Shown here: positions 63,664 through 64,000 of the stretch, one piece after another
How positions within the stretch are numbered: position 1 is the first letter of the stretch
Layout: each line of letters starts with the position of its first letter
NCBI GenBank assembly: GCA_963717945.1
Contig: CAVQXT010000003.1
Coordinates: 620,001 to 684,000, forward strand
Length of the DNA: 64,000 bases
Direction of reading: 5' to 3'
From: FEN-299 sp963717945
GTDB lineage: Bacteria > Acidobacteriota > Vicinamibacteria > Vicinamibacterales > Fen-181
The notes under the pieces: generated by a model
Told to the model about the DNA's origin: nothing
The model's input: only the letters and a program-made list of their open reading frames with translations
Database searches by the model: none
Made by a program: the position numbers and the translations under genes

Positions 63664-64000
63664 ATGAACCGGTGGCGTCCGGCAGCCTTCTCCCTCTTCC
63701 TGCTGATCCCCGTGATCGTCGGCGCAGCCTGGCGTAGCGCCTCGTCCCCCATTCCTCGTCCCTCGTCCCTCGTCCCCGCCGTCAAGCTCGAGGCCGTGCC
63801 GTTTCCGCTCCAGGACGTGCGGCTGCTCGACGGCCCGTTCCGCGACGCGATGGTGCGCGACCAGCGGTATCTGCTCGACCTCGATCCCGACCGCCTCCTG
63901 CACAACTTCCGCGTGAACGTCGGCCTGCCGTCAGCCGCGAAGCCGCTCGGCGGCTGGGAGGCTCCCGACGTCGAGCTGCGCGGTCACACGGTCGGGCACT
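63664..64000 (+). CDS. DUF1680 glycosidase (GH127/GH146-like), N-terminal part
   Basis: The first 112 codons are present: a signal anchor (AFSLFLLIPVIVGAAW), a short Pro/Ser linker, then DVRLLDGPFRDAMVRDQRYL, LDPDRLLHNFRVNVGLP and GGWEAPDVELRGHTVGH. This is the start of a DUF1680 beta-L-arabinofuranosidase of a different subgroup from the divergent GH127 gene. GGAG lies 8 bases before ATG 63664. The linker is encoded by CGTCCCT units, the same heptamer pattern as in intergenic arrays. The gene continues beyond the window. Confidence 0.8.
   Translation, partial: MNRWRPAAFSLFLLIPVIVGAAWRSASSPIPRPSSLVPAVKLEAVPFPLQDVRLLDGPFRDAMVRDQRYLLDLDPDRLLHNFRVNVGLPSAAKPLGGWEAPDVELRGHTVGH

Overview
The window is high-GC DNA with about 50 genes. 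It looks like an Acidobacteriota chromosome, probably Vicinamibacteria-like. This taxonomic call is inference: it rests on gene content (sortilin-type beta-propeller protein, several S9 peptidases, a large PilX-like minor pilin, suf order BCDSUT, DUF1680 glycosidases), not on a marker gene. No rRNA or tRNA gene was recognised. Because GC is high, nearly every gene casts long antisense open frames, which are ignored here.

Layout. 1-3636: start of an NDH-2 gene, a D-lactate dehydrogenase-type flavoprotein and an M20 peptidase broken by one base. 3783-9873: sufBCDSUT iron-sulfur assembly operon behind an Rrf2/IscR-like operator, with repeats in three of its junctions. 10069-17311: minor pilin operon (FimT, PilV, PilW, giant PilX), rubrerythrin and a PilT-type ATPase. 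17441-31632: adenosine deaminase, S9 peptidase, SDR, two tandem Uma2 nucleases, a YtrA-GntR/slipin operon, gamma-glutamyltransferase, PhzF protein and small secreted proteins. 31731-37366: CPA1 antiporter, MscS channel, DUF2339 protein and SUI1/YciH. 37440-39739: IS91 remnant, then an MNT/HEPN toxin-antitoxin pair bracketed by 116-bp direct repeats.

39782-53294 is a co-directional minus-strand run: prolyl oligopeptidase, class C serine hydrolase, M24 Xaa-Pro peptidase, FCD-GntR, COG1228 amidohydrolase, a glycyl radical enzyme matching trans-4-hydroxy-L-proline dehydratase (HypD), its activase, and a second FCD-GntR. 59841-64000 holds a LacI regulator, a GH127 beta-L-arabinofuranosidase of the HypBA1 type and a second, divergent DUF1680 glycosidase sharing a LacI-type operator. 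Read together, these could strip arabinose from hydroxyproline-rich glycoproteins, cut the Pro/Hyp peptides and dehydrate free hydroxyproline. Between them lie a frameshifted sortilin-like protein and a NarL-type two-component system.

Two dispersed repeat families fill the intergenic DNA. One consists of degenerate heptanucleotide arrays, often arranged as large palindromes around a CACGCGTG core. The other consists of REP-like hairpins with a GTAG/ATAG/GTGG foot, usually in inverted pairs.
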